DNA of 64,000 nt from Burkholderia sp. WSM2232. GTDB taxonomy: Bacteria; Pseudomonadota; Gammaproteobacteria; Burkholderiales; Burkholderiaceae. A program made the translations under genes and the position numbers. The DNA lies in the NCBI RefSeq assembly GCF_000472545.1, contig NZ_AWZV01000005.1, positions 124,001-188,000 of the forward strand, written 5' to 3'. Positions 34,899 through 42,930 of the stretch are shown piece after piece (the stretch's first letter is position 1; every line of letters begins with the position of its first letter). The notes under the pieces are model-generated. The model made no database searches. It saw nothing but the letters and a program-made list of their open reading frames with translations, and had not been told where the DNA came from.

Positions 34899-36479
34899 TT
34901 AGATCAAGTTGGCCATCGACTTCGCGAGCGACCAGGTTAAGTTGGCTATCTCCGGCTGAACCTCCCAGCGGTCTGCACGTGGCATTTCCAGCCTATCCCG
35001 AATACGTGCCGCCGTCTCCGGCATGAGCGGCCCGAGAATCACCGGCAACACGGCCGCGACCAAGCCGTAGACGAGCGCGACCTGGTGACGACCTACCCGA
35101 GACACATGGTCTTCCAGGCAGTTCGACGCATAAATCAGCAAGGCACTCAATTGTTCAGCGACTCGTTGCGGGCTGAACTTCTCCACCACATAGAACTGTT
35201 CGAAGCGATCGAGAATCGACTGCAGTTCCGCACGCTGCTCGGGTGTCAGCTCAAGACGGTCGCCCGGTTGCACGCCAGCGCGGCCAGCCTCCTTGATCAA
35301 CTGTTCGTTGAGCTTTCTCCACGGCGCGAGAAGACGTGCTTCCAGCAACTGGTCCATAGCCGCGCGCGTAAAGTTCACCTTTTGATACTCGGGATTACTG
35401 AGCGCCAAGTAGTAGCGGACGCGATCTTTCGGCACTTGCGCCAACAGATCGCGGCCCCAGATGAGGTTCCGCTTGCTCGTCGAAAACTTGAAATTTTCGA
35501 ACTCGTAGAACTCGTTCGTGACGATGAAGTCCGGCTGGCGCAGTCCACCGTCGGCAAACGCCAGAGCAACGTGCACCAACGCGAAGAAGAACGAGTTGTC
35601 GTACCCGAGGAACTGCACGATCCGGGTGTCAGCCGTGCCAGCCCAATGCAGTGCGCCGTCAGGCCGCTTGTTGGTCGCGATCTCGGCCGCATGCATCAGA
35701 CCAGGCATCATTTCGGCCCATACGTTGAATACCTGCCCTTCGTGCCCCGGAATTTGTGCCGGAATGCCCCAATCCGACACGTACGTGATGGGATAATCAG
35801 GCAGTGGACGCGCAAGCAGTTCATCAACCAACTGCAGCAGATGCGGCCGCCAGTGCTTCGCCTTGTCTAAGAAGAACCGCGTGATCTCATTTCGATAGCG
35901 CTCAAGCTCAAGCACAATCAGCTTCACTTCGGACCGGACTAGACCGTTCTCCGGCACAATAGCGTTGCGCGGCAACTTGAGGGTCGTGGCATCGTTCGGA
36001 TGCCCGCAGCTTTCGCAGATCGCGCCGGCCGTCTCGGCAAAGCACACGGCGCAATGGCCTCGCAGGTAGGATTCGAAGACCATCTGGCCTTCCACTGGAT
36101 CCGTCCAGACATGTTTGGTTTTCGACGTAAGCTTGCCGCTCTCGTAAAGCCGGCGGAAGAATTTCTGGACAAACGCGACGTGGGCGGCATCCGGGTTATG
36201 AAACGTATCTGCTTCGATGCCTGCCATCTCCAACGTCTCGCGAATCTTGTTCGCATAGTCGTCGGCGAGTGCCATCGGTTCCGCATTCAACTTCGCCGCC
36301 GTGGAAACGACGTACGTCTGGTTGTGATCCGAGTACGAGACGTACGCTGCCGTCTCGGCTTTCATCCGGAGATACCGCGTATAGATATCGGCGCCAAGGT
36401 AAGGGCCGCAGATGTGGCCGACGTGCAAATCACCGTTCGGTGTGGGTGGGGTCGCGGTAACAATCGTTGTTTTAGCCAT
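34899..36479 (-). CDS. Stand-alone methionyl-tRNA-synthetase-like protein (proposed hydrazine synthetase subunit)
   Basis: 526 residues with a class I synthetase core. The HIGH motif is HVGH (residues 19-22); a zinc-knuckle-like set of four cysteines lies at 143, 146, 155 and 158; the KMSKS loop is altered to FSTSK (332-336). An anticodon-binding-like helical region follows, but no C-terminal dimer/EMAP domain is present. In the hydrazine synthetases Spb40 and Tri28 a MetRS-like domain fused to a cupin activates an amino acid (glycine) and joins it to N6-hydroxylysine before rearrangement to an N-N bond. Here the cupin is the next gene upstream. I favour this role over a second housekeeping metG because of its position inside the operon. 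Confidence 0.88.
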   Translation of the reverse strand: MAKTTIVTATPPTPNGDLHVGHICGPYLGADIYTRYLRMKAETAAYVSYSDHNQTYVVSTAAKLNAEPMALADDYANKIRETLEMAGIEADTFHNPDAAHVAFVQKFFRRLYESGKLTSKTKHVWTDPVEGQMVFESYLRGHCAVCFAETAGAICESCGHPNDATTLKLPRNAIVPENGLVRSEVKLIVLELERYRNEITRFFLDKAKHWRPHLLQLVDELLARPLPDYPITYVSDWGIPAQIPGHEGQVFNVWAEMMPGLMHAAEIATNKRPDGALHWAGTADTRIVQFLGYDNSFFFALVHVALAFADGGLRQPDFIVTNEFYEFENFKFSTSKRNLIWGRDLLAQVPKDRVRYYLALSNPEYQKVNFTRAAMDQLLEARLLAPWRKLNEQLIKEAGRAGVQPGDRLELTPEQRAELQSILDRFEQFYVVEKFSPQRVAEQLSALLIYASNCLEDHVSRVGRHQVALVYGLVAAVLPVILGPLMPETAARIRDRLEMPRADRWEVQPEIANLTWSLAKSMANLI

Positions 36480-36574
36480 CTTGGATTCTTAGATTTTTCT
36501 TCTTTTTTGTCTCTACACTACCATCAGTAGTCCAAAATACTTTGGATGCTAGGTCGGGTTCCATCCGATTTAAC
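36480..36574. promoter_or_regulatory. Intergenic spacer with near-palindrome between cupin and MetRS-like genes
   Basis: 95 bases containing CCAAAATACTTTGG at 36531-36544, a near-perfect palindrome, and a purine-rich stretch (AAGAAG in the message) just before the MetRS-like start. This is the longest gap in the operon between the 2OG oxygenase and the aminotransferase, so an internal promoter or processing site is possible. Confidence 0.3.
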
Positions 36575-36916
36575 TCAGTCGACGATCGGTGCTCCCCACC
36601 ATATGCAGAGCAACTCGAGCGGCATCGCCGACGAAATGTTCCTGAGTTTGTGCGTACTGAACCGCGGCAGATATATCACGTCCCCCTTCTCAATGACACG
36701 CCGTTCACCGTCGACTTCCATCTCACCGTTTCCCGACAGAATCAGAAACGTTTCCTCTTCATCGTGATTGTGTGGGGTCGATGTCTGCCCAGGGGCGATC
36801 GTCATCCACGCACCACCCCACGGCGGATTGGCAACGCCTTCCCACGGATAGAGCCGGCGAAAATCGCCGCCGTATTCCTGCTTGCTCACGTCAGTGCTAG
36901 CTTTCCGTATTTTCAT
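36575..36916 (-). CDS. Stand-alone small cupin (proposed N-N-bond-forming partner of the MetRS-like protein)
   Basis: 113-residue single-domain cupin. Metal ligands are clear: His49, His51 and Glu55 in PHNHDEEETF, and His89 in FSTHKL, the classic HxHx(3)E...H set. Conserved structure glycines lie in GNGEMEVDG and EKGDVIYLP. In Spb40- and Tri28-type hydrazine synthetases a cupin domain of this size is fused to the MetRS-like domain and is needed for the N-N rearrangement. Here it is a separate protein encoded 95 bases upstream of the MetRS-like gene and 13 bases downstream of the oxygenase gene. An unrelated regulatory or sugar-isomerase cupin role is possible but the context argues against it. 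Confidence 0.88.
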   Translation of the reverse strand: MKIRKASTDVSKQEYGGDFRRLYPWEGVANPPWGGAWMTIAPGQTSTPHNHDEEETFLILSGNGEMEVDGERRVIEKGDVIYLPRFSTHKLRNISSAMPLELLCIWWGAPIVD

Positions 36917-36929
36917 TTGCGTGTTCTCG

Positions 36930-37892
36930 TCAGAAAGTATGGTCGACAGAGTCCGTCGACAGCAGGTCCCAGGCGCTCATCAGGTCGTCGGCACCGATCA
37001 CCGACTCATGACGAGTGCCGTAGATGCGCTTCAGCCACCGCCATCCGGCAACTTCGCCCCGGCCATGAATGCAACGATTATTGTTAAAGATAAGCAACTC
37101 GCCGGGCTGTAGGACGATCCGGCGGCAGGTTGCGTGCGCAAGTGCCTTCAGTTCGGTAATCGCCGCTCGCGCTCGCTCGTCAGTCGACAGTGTGAAAACA
37201 GCCCAGCGAATCTCGTCGAAGCCGTCGACAGTCTTGACTACCGGGGAGTTCGTGGCAAATATCTTGTATTTATTGAGGTTAAAGGAATCCGCATGCCGAA
37301 AATCGAAGAGGGGTTGCCGGAGCACACTCAGCGTCTCTGGAGATAAGCTCCGCTTGATTTCACCGATCGTTAGCAAATGCGTCGCAGCGTTTGAATCGTT
37401 GTTGATGCTCACAAGGGTGAGCACTTCCGGGCGGCCGACTCGGGGCAGGAATGGATTGTCGACGTGAAATCCGAATTCGATCCGGCCCGCGTTCGATTGC
37501 GCACTTTCCGATCCGGGAATCGGATAAATGTCGTGCAGGATGGCCCCTCCCTTCTCTTCCCGATAGCCGAAGTTACTTAGACCGACGCTTCCAGTCAGTC
37601 CCGCGAGAATGGCCGAAGCATACGGCGCGTCGCTCGTTACCCACTTCTCGGACGGTTGGTCGACCGGGAGATTCCGCAGGATAAAAAACGGCTCGTCGGT
37701 TTCGAACAGTTGGCGTTTGATGCAATCTACGGGAATACCGGCGCCGCGGATCGCCTTAGCGAATTCGTTACTTTTTCTGTCAAATCCGCAGCGAATCTTT
37801 TGGCTGATTGCCTTCCGCAATTCGTCTCGGCTCGCATCATCCAGAGAAAATTCGCGCTCGCTAGGGGGCTGACAAATCCCCACCCGGCTCAT
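36930..37892 (-). CDS. Fe(II)/2-oxoglutarate oxygenase, TauD/clavaminate-synthase-like amino acid hydroxylase
   Basis: 320 residues from ATG 37892, which has AGAAGGGA seven bases upstream; ATG 37910 is an alternative. The iron triad is His143-Asp145 (GFHVDNPF) and His276 (NRCIHGRGE), with Arg289 (LKRIYGTRH) as the 2-oxoglutarate anchor. The insert and order resemble free-amino-acid hydroxylases such as AsnO, VioC and lysine hydroxylases. It is the first gene of the ten-gene operon. It likely hydroxylates an amino acid building block (Lys, Orn, Arg, Asn or a diamino acid) or the assembled product; the substrate cannot be deduced from sequence alone. Confidence 0.88.
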   Translation of the reverse strand: MSRVGICQPPSEREFSLDDASRDELRKAISQKIRCGFDRKSNEFAKAIRGAGIPVDCIKRQLFETDEPFFILRNLPVDQPSEKWVTSDAPYASAILAGLTGSVGLSNFGYREEKGGAILHDIYPIPGSESAQSNAGRIEFGFHVDNPFLPRVGRPEVLTLVSINNDSNAATHLLTIGEIKRSLSPETLSVLRQPLFDFRHADSFNLNKYKIFATNSPVVKTVDGFDEIRWAVFTLSTDERARAAITELKALAHATCRRIVLQPGELLIFNNNRCIHGRGEVAGWRWLKRIYGTRHESVIGADDLMSAWDLLSTDSVDHTF

Positions 37893-38194
37893 GTCGATCC
37901 CTTCTCTCATACGGTCCTCGGAAATAATAAAGTAAGCGACACCGATAGTCCTTTGTGTTACCGATATCGGGGACAGATTGAAACATCCATTTTTATCGCA
38001 AAAACCTATCGGTTTTGAGAGGTTGACAAAACGATGACCGTGAATAGCACCTATAGGTGCAGTGATGCAGGGGCGAGACGAGGGACTCCCATGGATCGAG
38101 CCACTTCCTGTTGAAGAGGTAACCCAGCGCAGGCGTGAGCTTGCGCTCATGGACCGTGAGGATCGGAATGCGGGGTGCCTTGAGCGGCGACGCA
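37893..38194. promoter_or_regulatory. Promoter region of the N-N island operon with CCGATA half-sites and palindromes
   Basis: The AT-rich stretch upstream of the oxygenase gene holds CCGATA at 37942-37947 and 37961-37966 (the latter within the palindrome CCGATATCGG, 37961-37970), and the reverse complement TATCGG at 38007-38012 inside AAAACC-TATC-GGTTTT (38001-38016). Further out is a perfect 14-bp palindrome, GCACCTATAGGTGC (38047-38060). The repeated half-sites suggest binding of one regulator to the operon promoter. No cluster-specific regulator gene is present in the island, so control must come from elsewhere. No gene is seen in 38061-38194. Confidence 0.45.
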
Positions 38195-38536
38195 CTATGC
38201 TGCGGCGACGAGGACGCGACCGGTCGCATGACGGGACTGGATGTAACCACAGTGCCGGACCGCGTGGACCCATAGTGCTTCTGCTGGACAGTAACCGGGG
38301 GCATCCCTGGCTTCGCTATCCTTCAGCACGGTCTCGACGGCGCGCGCGAATGATTCCATCGGCAGCTCCAGGCGTCCGGGCAGTGTGGCCTTGTGGTGCG
38401 CGACCTCAAACGCGCGCCAGAGCGTGTCGGCGTCGTCAACCAGCCGGTACCCGACGTCGAAGGCCTGCGGGATGCAGAAGCGCGTGAAGCACCACGCGCT
38501 GCCCGCCGGATAAGCAGTCTGGTCATAACCGTTCAA
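38195..38536 (-). pseudogene. Hypothetical protein fragment
   Basis: A frame of about 113 codons containing a protein-like core (YPAGSAWCFTRFCIPQAFDVGYRLVDD and LPMESFARAVETVLKDSEA) that I cannot assign to a family. The last ~30 codons look random. It is probably the torso of a gene carried on a mobile element; it sits among other decayed genes at the right border of the island. Confidence 0.35.
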
Positions 38537-38628
38537 GCAGGTTGCGACATCCTCCGCGTTGCCGATCCCGTAGAACGCGCTCGCAGAGCCTGAAGCGCGA
38601 GTCGTGTCGGAGGACTGTGCCCAGAACC

Positions 38629-38662
38629 GAAGGGGCGGATAGCCACAACTATCCGCCCCTTC
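38629..38662. repeat. Perfect 14-bp-arm hairpin
   Basis: GAAGGGGCGGATAG (38629-38642) and CTATCCGCCCCTTC (38649-38662) are exact inverted copies with a six-base loop, CCACAA. No T-run follows on either strand. It could be a terminator relic or the stem of a small mobile repeat. The rest of 38537-38890 shows nothing convincing. Confidence 0.6.
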
Positions 38663-38891
38663 ACTGTCGGCCAGTTCTGCTGCCTTGTCTCGCCGAGCCG
38701 CCTATATTGCTAAAGACGCCCTCCGTCACCTTACATTGCCGCGGGTTAGGGCCAAGGCCTGCGAAGGCGCGCAGTGCGGACGGTGGCGATGTTGGCAGAG
38801 GACCGCATGGGTAGCTTAACGGAACCCCGTAGCAGGGGGGCGCAGTCAATGTCTATCGTGAGGCGCCGGAGCGTCATCGATGGGTCTCCTG

Positions 38892-39610
38892 TCAGAGCAT
38901 GATGGCGTGAACGCTTTCGGGCGAAAACCATTGTTCTAGCGTGCCCATCGCCACCGGCGACAGAAACTGAGTGAATAGCAATGCAAGGCGTCGTTTGGGG
39001 CGAGAACACGCGACATAGAACAGATTGCGGTTTCGCTCGAAAAACTCTTCCCGCACGGCCGGAATCGCTTGACCAGCCGCGAACCCGAGCATGTCGCCAA
39101 AGTTATACTGGTTCCACCCTCGACCGATAACAACCAGGACGTTGTCGAATTCGGCACCCTTTACTCCGTACTTGGTCTCAAAGGGTGAATGACCGTCAAG
39201 GTACGCCCGCAATGCTGATATCTCCGCGTAGGAAACAGCGCGCAGTCGTTCAACTTCCCGCATCTCTTCGCCGGCAGTCCGATCGAAGTCGCGTAGTCCG
39301 CGCTCGCGCTTTTCGATCGCGTCAGGAAGGCGGGGCTTGGTTGATCAAGAAGATGATCGATCACGTCTCCAACCGTGCCCGTCGCGCGGAGTTCCAGGAC
39401 GCGAGTCATTGCATTGTGCCAGGCCGCTTTGTCCTCACGGGTGCGAAGAAGTGGCGCCGTCCCGCTGAGCGCCTGAAACACCACTCCGAACCGGTTTGCC
39501 GCAAACGCGTCGCAGGCCGGTTCGAGTTCATCGACGAGATAGGCAATATGCGGATGCTCTTTCTTCGTGAAGGCGTCGTTGTAGCGAAAAACGGTGGGCT
39601 CGTCTTCAGC
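38892..39610 (-). pseudogene. UvrD/PcrA-like helicase C-terminal fragment, frameshifted
   Basis: The C-terminal motifs of a superfamily 1 helicase are readable: FETKYGVKGAEFDNVLVVIG (motif V region) and RNLFYVACSRPKRRLALLF (motif VI). The upstream part (ATGTVGDVIDHLLDQ) continues in another frame; the shift is near 39340, because reading on in the second frame gives PRLPDAIEKRERGLRDFDR, which joins smoothly. The N-terminal half with Walker motifs is missing; at about 39600 the sequence runs straight into the YhcG fragment. Helicases of this type occur in restriction or anti-phage loci. It is non-functional. Confidence 0.72.
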
Positions 39611-40368
39611 TCGACGACAACGTAGCAACGCAGCTTGAGGTGATAGAAAAGCAGATCGATGAAACACTCATCCCCACCGACTTCCAGGCGAAACTGGCGT
39701 CCGACGAACGCGAAACCGGCACCGAGTTCAAGCAGGAACTGCGTAATGTGTTGCGTCACAGCCCGCTCGACATCGCGCTGCTGCGCGTTTTCGGTGAGTC
39801 CGAGGAAGTCGAAAATGTATGGATCCTTCAGAACGTCGCGCGCGAGATCCGACTGCTGAGGCGGTAGCCGCTCGGCGAAATTGGTGACGGCATTCCCGGC
39901 ACGCACGTGCGCCGCTGTCTCGATCTGCATGGTCAACACGCTGCGCGACCACCCATGCTCCAGGGACTTTTCGGCGTACCAGAGCCGCTGACCGCTATCA
40001 TCAAGCTTGTCAAGGAGAGTGACAACGTGAGACCACGGTAATTGTGCAATGGGCTGTTGCACAAATTCCGGTTCCGGAAACGTCAGGGCGAGCGCGCGCA
40101 TGTACTTCAAGTTACGCGGAGGGAATCCCGCATGTCCGGGAACGCTGATTTGAGATCACGTGCAAGCCGGTCGACGACGCCGGCTCCCCAGCCTTGTTGC
40201 TGCTGCCGCTCAGGAATATCGCGCCCGATCTGCCAGTAAAGACCCACCAAGTTCACGATTCGCACTTGCGAGCGCGCGTTGTCGCGCACGCTCCACGCGC
40301 CGCTTGAGTTCAGCGAACCAGTGACGATACTCATCGGCCCAAGGGGGTTTCTCGAAATTTCGGCTCAT
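39595..40368 (-). pseudogene. YhcG/DUF1016 PDDEXK nuclease, broken by two frameshifts and truncated
   Basis: Starts at ATG 40368 (SRNFEKPPWADEYRHWFAEL). The frame must shift near 40245, where an extra G turns NRELVGLYWQIG into two frames, and again near 40127, where an extra C interrupts the run from LKSAFPDM to PRNLKYMRALALTFPE. The nuclease core continues through FDFLGLTENAQQRDVERA, FVGRQFRLEVGGDECFIDLLFYH and YVVVELK, then stops at a junction with a helicase fragment. Family members are 330-380 residues with the PDDEXK nuclease at the C-terminus. This is a dead remnant of a defence- or mobile-element-associated gene. Confidence 0.75.
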
Positions 40369-40379
40369 ACGCAGTCTTG

Positions 40380-40640
40380 AAGGGCGTCAACATTCGCGCG
40401 GTGCATCCATCGGAGGGCGCGGCGGGCGGCTCACCCTTCCCGCTTTGCATGTTGCAACGGGCGGGCTTCATCTTGATCGGCATGGGCTTCCTGTTCAATC
40501 TGCGCATTGGCGAGCGCGGCGCGCACTTTCGCGGATCATCGCCGCGAGCCTGGTGACTGGGCTGCTTTCGCTCCGGCAAGTGTCGTTGCATCTTGCGCCG
40601 GGCGATGCGATGACCTCCGGTTCATTACTTGTTGCTCGTC
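40380..40640 (+). pseudogene. DsbB-like disulfide-bond-formation protein remnant
   Basis: A short plus-strand stretch reads GGSPFPLCMLQRAGFILIGM then GFLFNLRIGERGA, followed after a frame change near 40520 by LSRIIAASLVTGLLSLRQVS and HLAPGD. This resembles DsbB (PLCxxQR motif, second helix pair), but the first Cys of CxxC is replaced and the frame is broken. The rest of 40641-41014 has no recognisable coding content. Confidence 0.45.
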
Positions 40641-41014
40641 AACCCGCGGCATTCGTGTGCGAAGCCGAGCAGAATGCTTCTGCCATTGCCCTTCGGTCTG
40701 CGATTGCTGCAAAAAAGCGCTCGTGCGCTGGAAGCGCCGTTCACCGATGCTGGAGCGAATCGGCGCGAGGCCGCGTGACCCGCCCGCTGCATCTGCTTCT
40801 ATCTGGACTTCGTTCGACCGCGCGATCCACGCCTATGTAGATTTTTACGCTGGCTTAATTTGTAAGAATCGGCTTCAGAAACTCAAGTTCCATGTAATGA
40901 ATCCGTTAGCAAGGTGTTGCTCTCTTCCGATCCGGCCCGCCTCTCGCCGTTTCGACCCGACATCAGGCGGACGCGCCTATGCGCTGCATCTGCCAGCTAA
41001 CGGAAAGGTTTTTG

Positions 41015-42865
41015 ATGCGGTTTCGTTTTCTCTGGCGCGCCGTTATGGCGCTTGCCCTCAGCGCGGCCCTGGCATCGTGCGGCGGCGACATCCATTCTTC
41101 GTCCTCCGGACCTGCTGCGAATAACACCACGCTGATGGTGTACATCGTCGGCTCGGATCTCGAATCGGACGGCGGCGAGGCAAGTGGCAATATCGCCGAT
41201 ATGCTCAAAGCGCAGCTTCCCGCCGGCAGCCATGTCGTGATAGAGACTGGCGGTGCGTCCGCCGCCGGCGCCGACGACAGCCACGTGAAAGACTGGAAAG
41301 ACGTGCAGCGTCACGTAATCGGCCAGAGCGGAAAGCTCGAAACGGTGGCACATCTCGGTGAGATCGACATGGCGGATTCGACCGCACTGTCGGATTTCAT
41401 CGGCTGGGCTCACGACACCTATCCGGCGGCGCACTACAGGCTGGTTCTGTGGAATCACGGCAGCGGCTGGTCCGGCTACGGCTACGACGAAAATTTCAGC
41501 AACGACCACTTCACGCTTCCTACGCTCACAACCGCGCTTGCGGTCGCCAATGCGCGCAGCGGCGTGCATTTCGATCTGATCGGCTTCGACGCCTGCCTGA
41601 TGGCCGCAGTAGAGGCGAGCGATGCAATTTCACCGTATGCGGATTATCTGCTCGCCTCCGAAGAACTGGAGCCGGGTTCGGGCTGGGACTATACGCAAGT
41701 GGTGCGTACGCTCGCAACGGACGCAGTCAGCTACGGCAAGGGCATCATCGATTCATACGTCGAGCGGCATTCAGATACCCCGACGGCGACGCTTTCTCTG
41801 GTCGATCTGTCGAAGGTCGGCGCGGTGAGGACCGCGCTCACTACGTTCACCAACGCCATCGCGCCGATCGCGAGTGATCCGCAGTCGTGGCCAGCGCTCG
41901 GCGCGGCGCGGCGGCTTGCTCCCTCATTCGGCATGAACGGCGCGCGCCAGCATGACGAAGTCGACATTGCGGGCTTCGCCGACCTGACCGCGCGCGCCGG
42001 TATTGCCGTGGATGCGTCAAAAGCACTCGCCAGCGCCGCGCGCGCGGCCGTCGTGTACGCGAAGAACGGCGAGGCGTTTCCCGACGCGGCCGGCCTGAGC
42101 GTTTACTTCCCGACCGCGTCGCCGCTAAGCAGTTATTTGCAGACCGCTTACGCGCAAACACATTTCGATCCCGCCTACATCGCGTTCACCGGTTCATACG
42201 TCGCGGCCGTGAACGCGCTGCCGCATGCGATCTCGATCGACACGAGCGCGTCCGTTCCGGGTTACCTCGTGGCGCAGATCGCGGCGGACGACGCCGTTGC
42301 CTCGGTGGACGCCACGCTCGTTTCCGCCGTCGCCGCGGATGGCACGCTGACGGTGGCGGGCACCATGCCGGTCATCATTCCGGAGACAATGCACGACATG
42401 CTGCCGCGCATGACGCAGCGCGTCCCGCTGTCGGGCAATTGGCTCACGCTGAACGGCTACCCGGTGATCATCGGCGAACTCGCGCGCACCGGCATCACCA
42501 ACAGCAGCGATACGCTGTACGGCATTCCGCTCGAAGTCGACGGCACGGCCGAGTATCTCGTCGCAAGCCGTGACGCGGCCGGCAACTGGACGTTGCTCGG
42601 CATGACCGAAGATACCTCGGTCAACCCTTTCTCGCCGCGTCTTGAACCCCTGCCGGGGCCCGATGCACGGATCCGCACGCTCGCGGCGAGCTACAACATC
42701 ACGACGCAGTCATTCGGCGATCTGACCGCCGCCTCGCCCGAACTCTCAGGTGGTGCGCTGACGCTCGCAATGACTGCGCTTCCCGCAGGAACCTACAGAG
42801 AGGGCGTGCTCGTCACCAACCTCGTCCAGCAGGCGCAAATGTCGTCACTAGTGGCGCGTCCATGA
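41015..42865 (+). CDS. Clostripain-family (C11) cysteine peptidase, lipoprotein
   Basis: 616 residues from ATG 41015, which has GGAAAGG six bases upstream and gives a proper lipoprotein signal ending ALSAALASC with Cys as the lipidation site. The C11 catalytic histidine is in LVLWNHGSGWSGYGYDE (about residue 150) and the catalytic cysteine in LIGFDACLMAAVEAS. Clostripain-like enzymes cleave after Arg or Lys and often self-process. The C-terminal ~200 residues are a beta-rich domain of unknown function. It is followed by another lipoprotein hydrolase gene 65 bases downstream. Confidence 0.9.
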   Translation: MRFRFLWRAVMALALSAALASCGGDIHSSSSGPAANNTTLMVYIVGSDLESDGGEASGNIADMLKAQLPAGSHVVIETGGASAAGADDSHVKDWKDVQRHVIGQSGKLETVAHLGEIDMADSTALSDFIGWAHDTYPAAHYRLVLWNHGSGWSGYGYDENFSNDHFTLPTLTTALAVANARSGVHFDLIGFDACLMAAVEASDAISPYADYLLASEELEPGSGWDYTQVVRTLATDAVSYGKGIIDSYVERHSDTPTATLSLVDLSKVGAVRTALTTFTNAIAPIASDPQSWPALGAARRLAPSFGMNGARQHDEVDIAGFADLTARAGIAVDASKALASAARAAVVYAKNGEAFPDAAGLSVYFPTASPLSSYLQTAYAQTHFDPAYIAFTGSYVAAVNALPHAISIDTSASVPGYLVAQIAADDAVASVDATLVSAVAADGTLTVAGTMPVIIPETMHDMLPRMTQRVPLSGNWLTLNGYPVIIGELARTGITNSSDTLYGIPLEVDGTAEYLVASRDAAGNWTLLGMTEDTSVNPFSPRLEPLPGPDARIRTLAASYNITTQSFGDLTAASPELSGGALTLAMTALPAGTYREGVLVTNLVQQAQMSSLVARP

Positions 42866-42930
42866 GCTTTCGGCCGGTCCGGCGCAGCCCACCGCCGGAC
42901 CGCGCCCGGCAACGAAGCTGAATCAATCCG

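Noticed and set aside
34899..36479. Housekeeping methionyl-tRNA synthetase
   Set aside because: The core is MetRS-like, but the KMSKS loop is altered, the C-terminal EMAP domain is missing and the gene is embedded in an operon with a cupin and N-monooxygenase, so a pathway role fits better. Not excluded without phylogeny.
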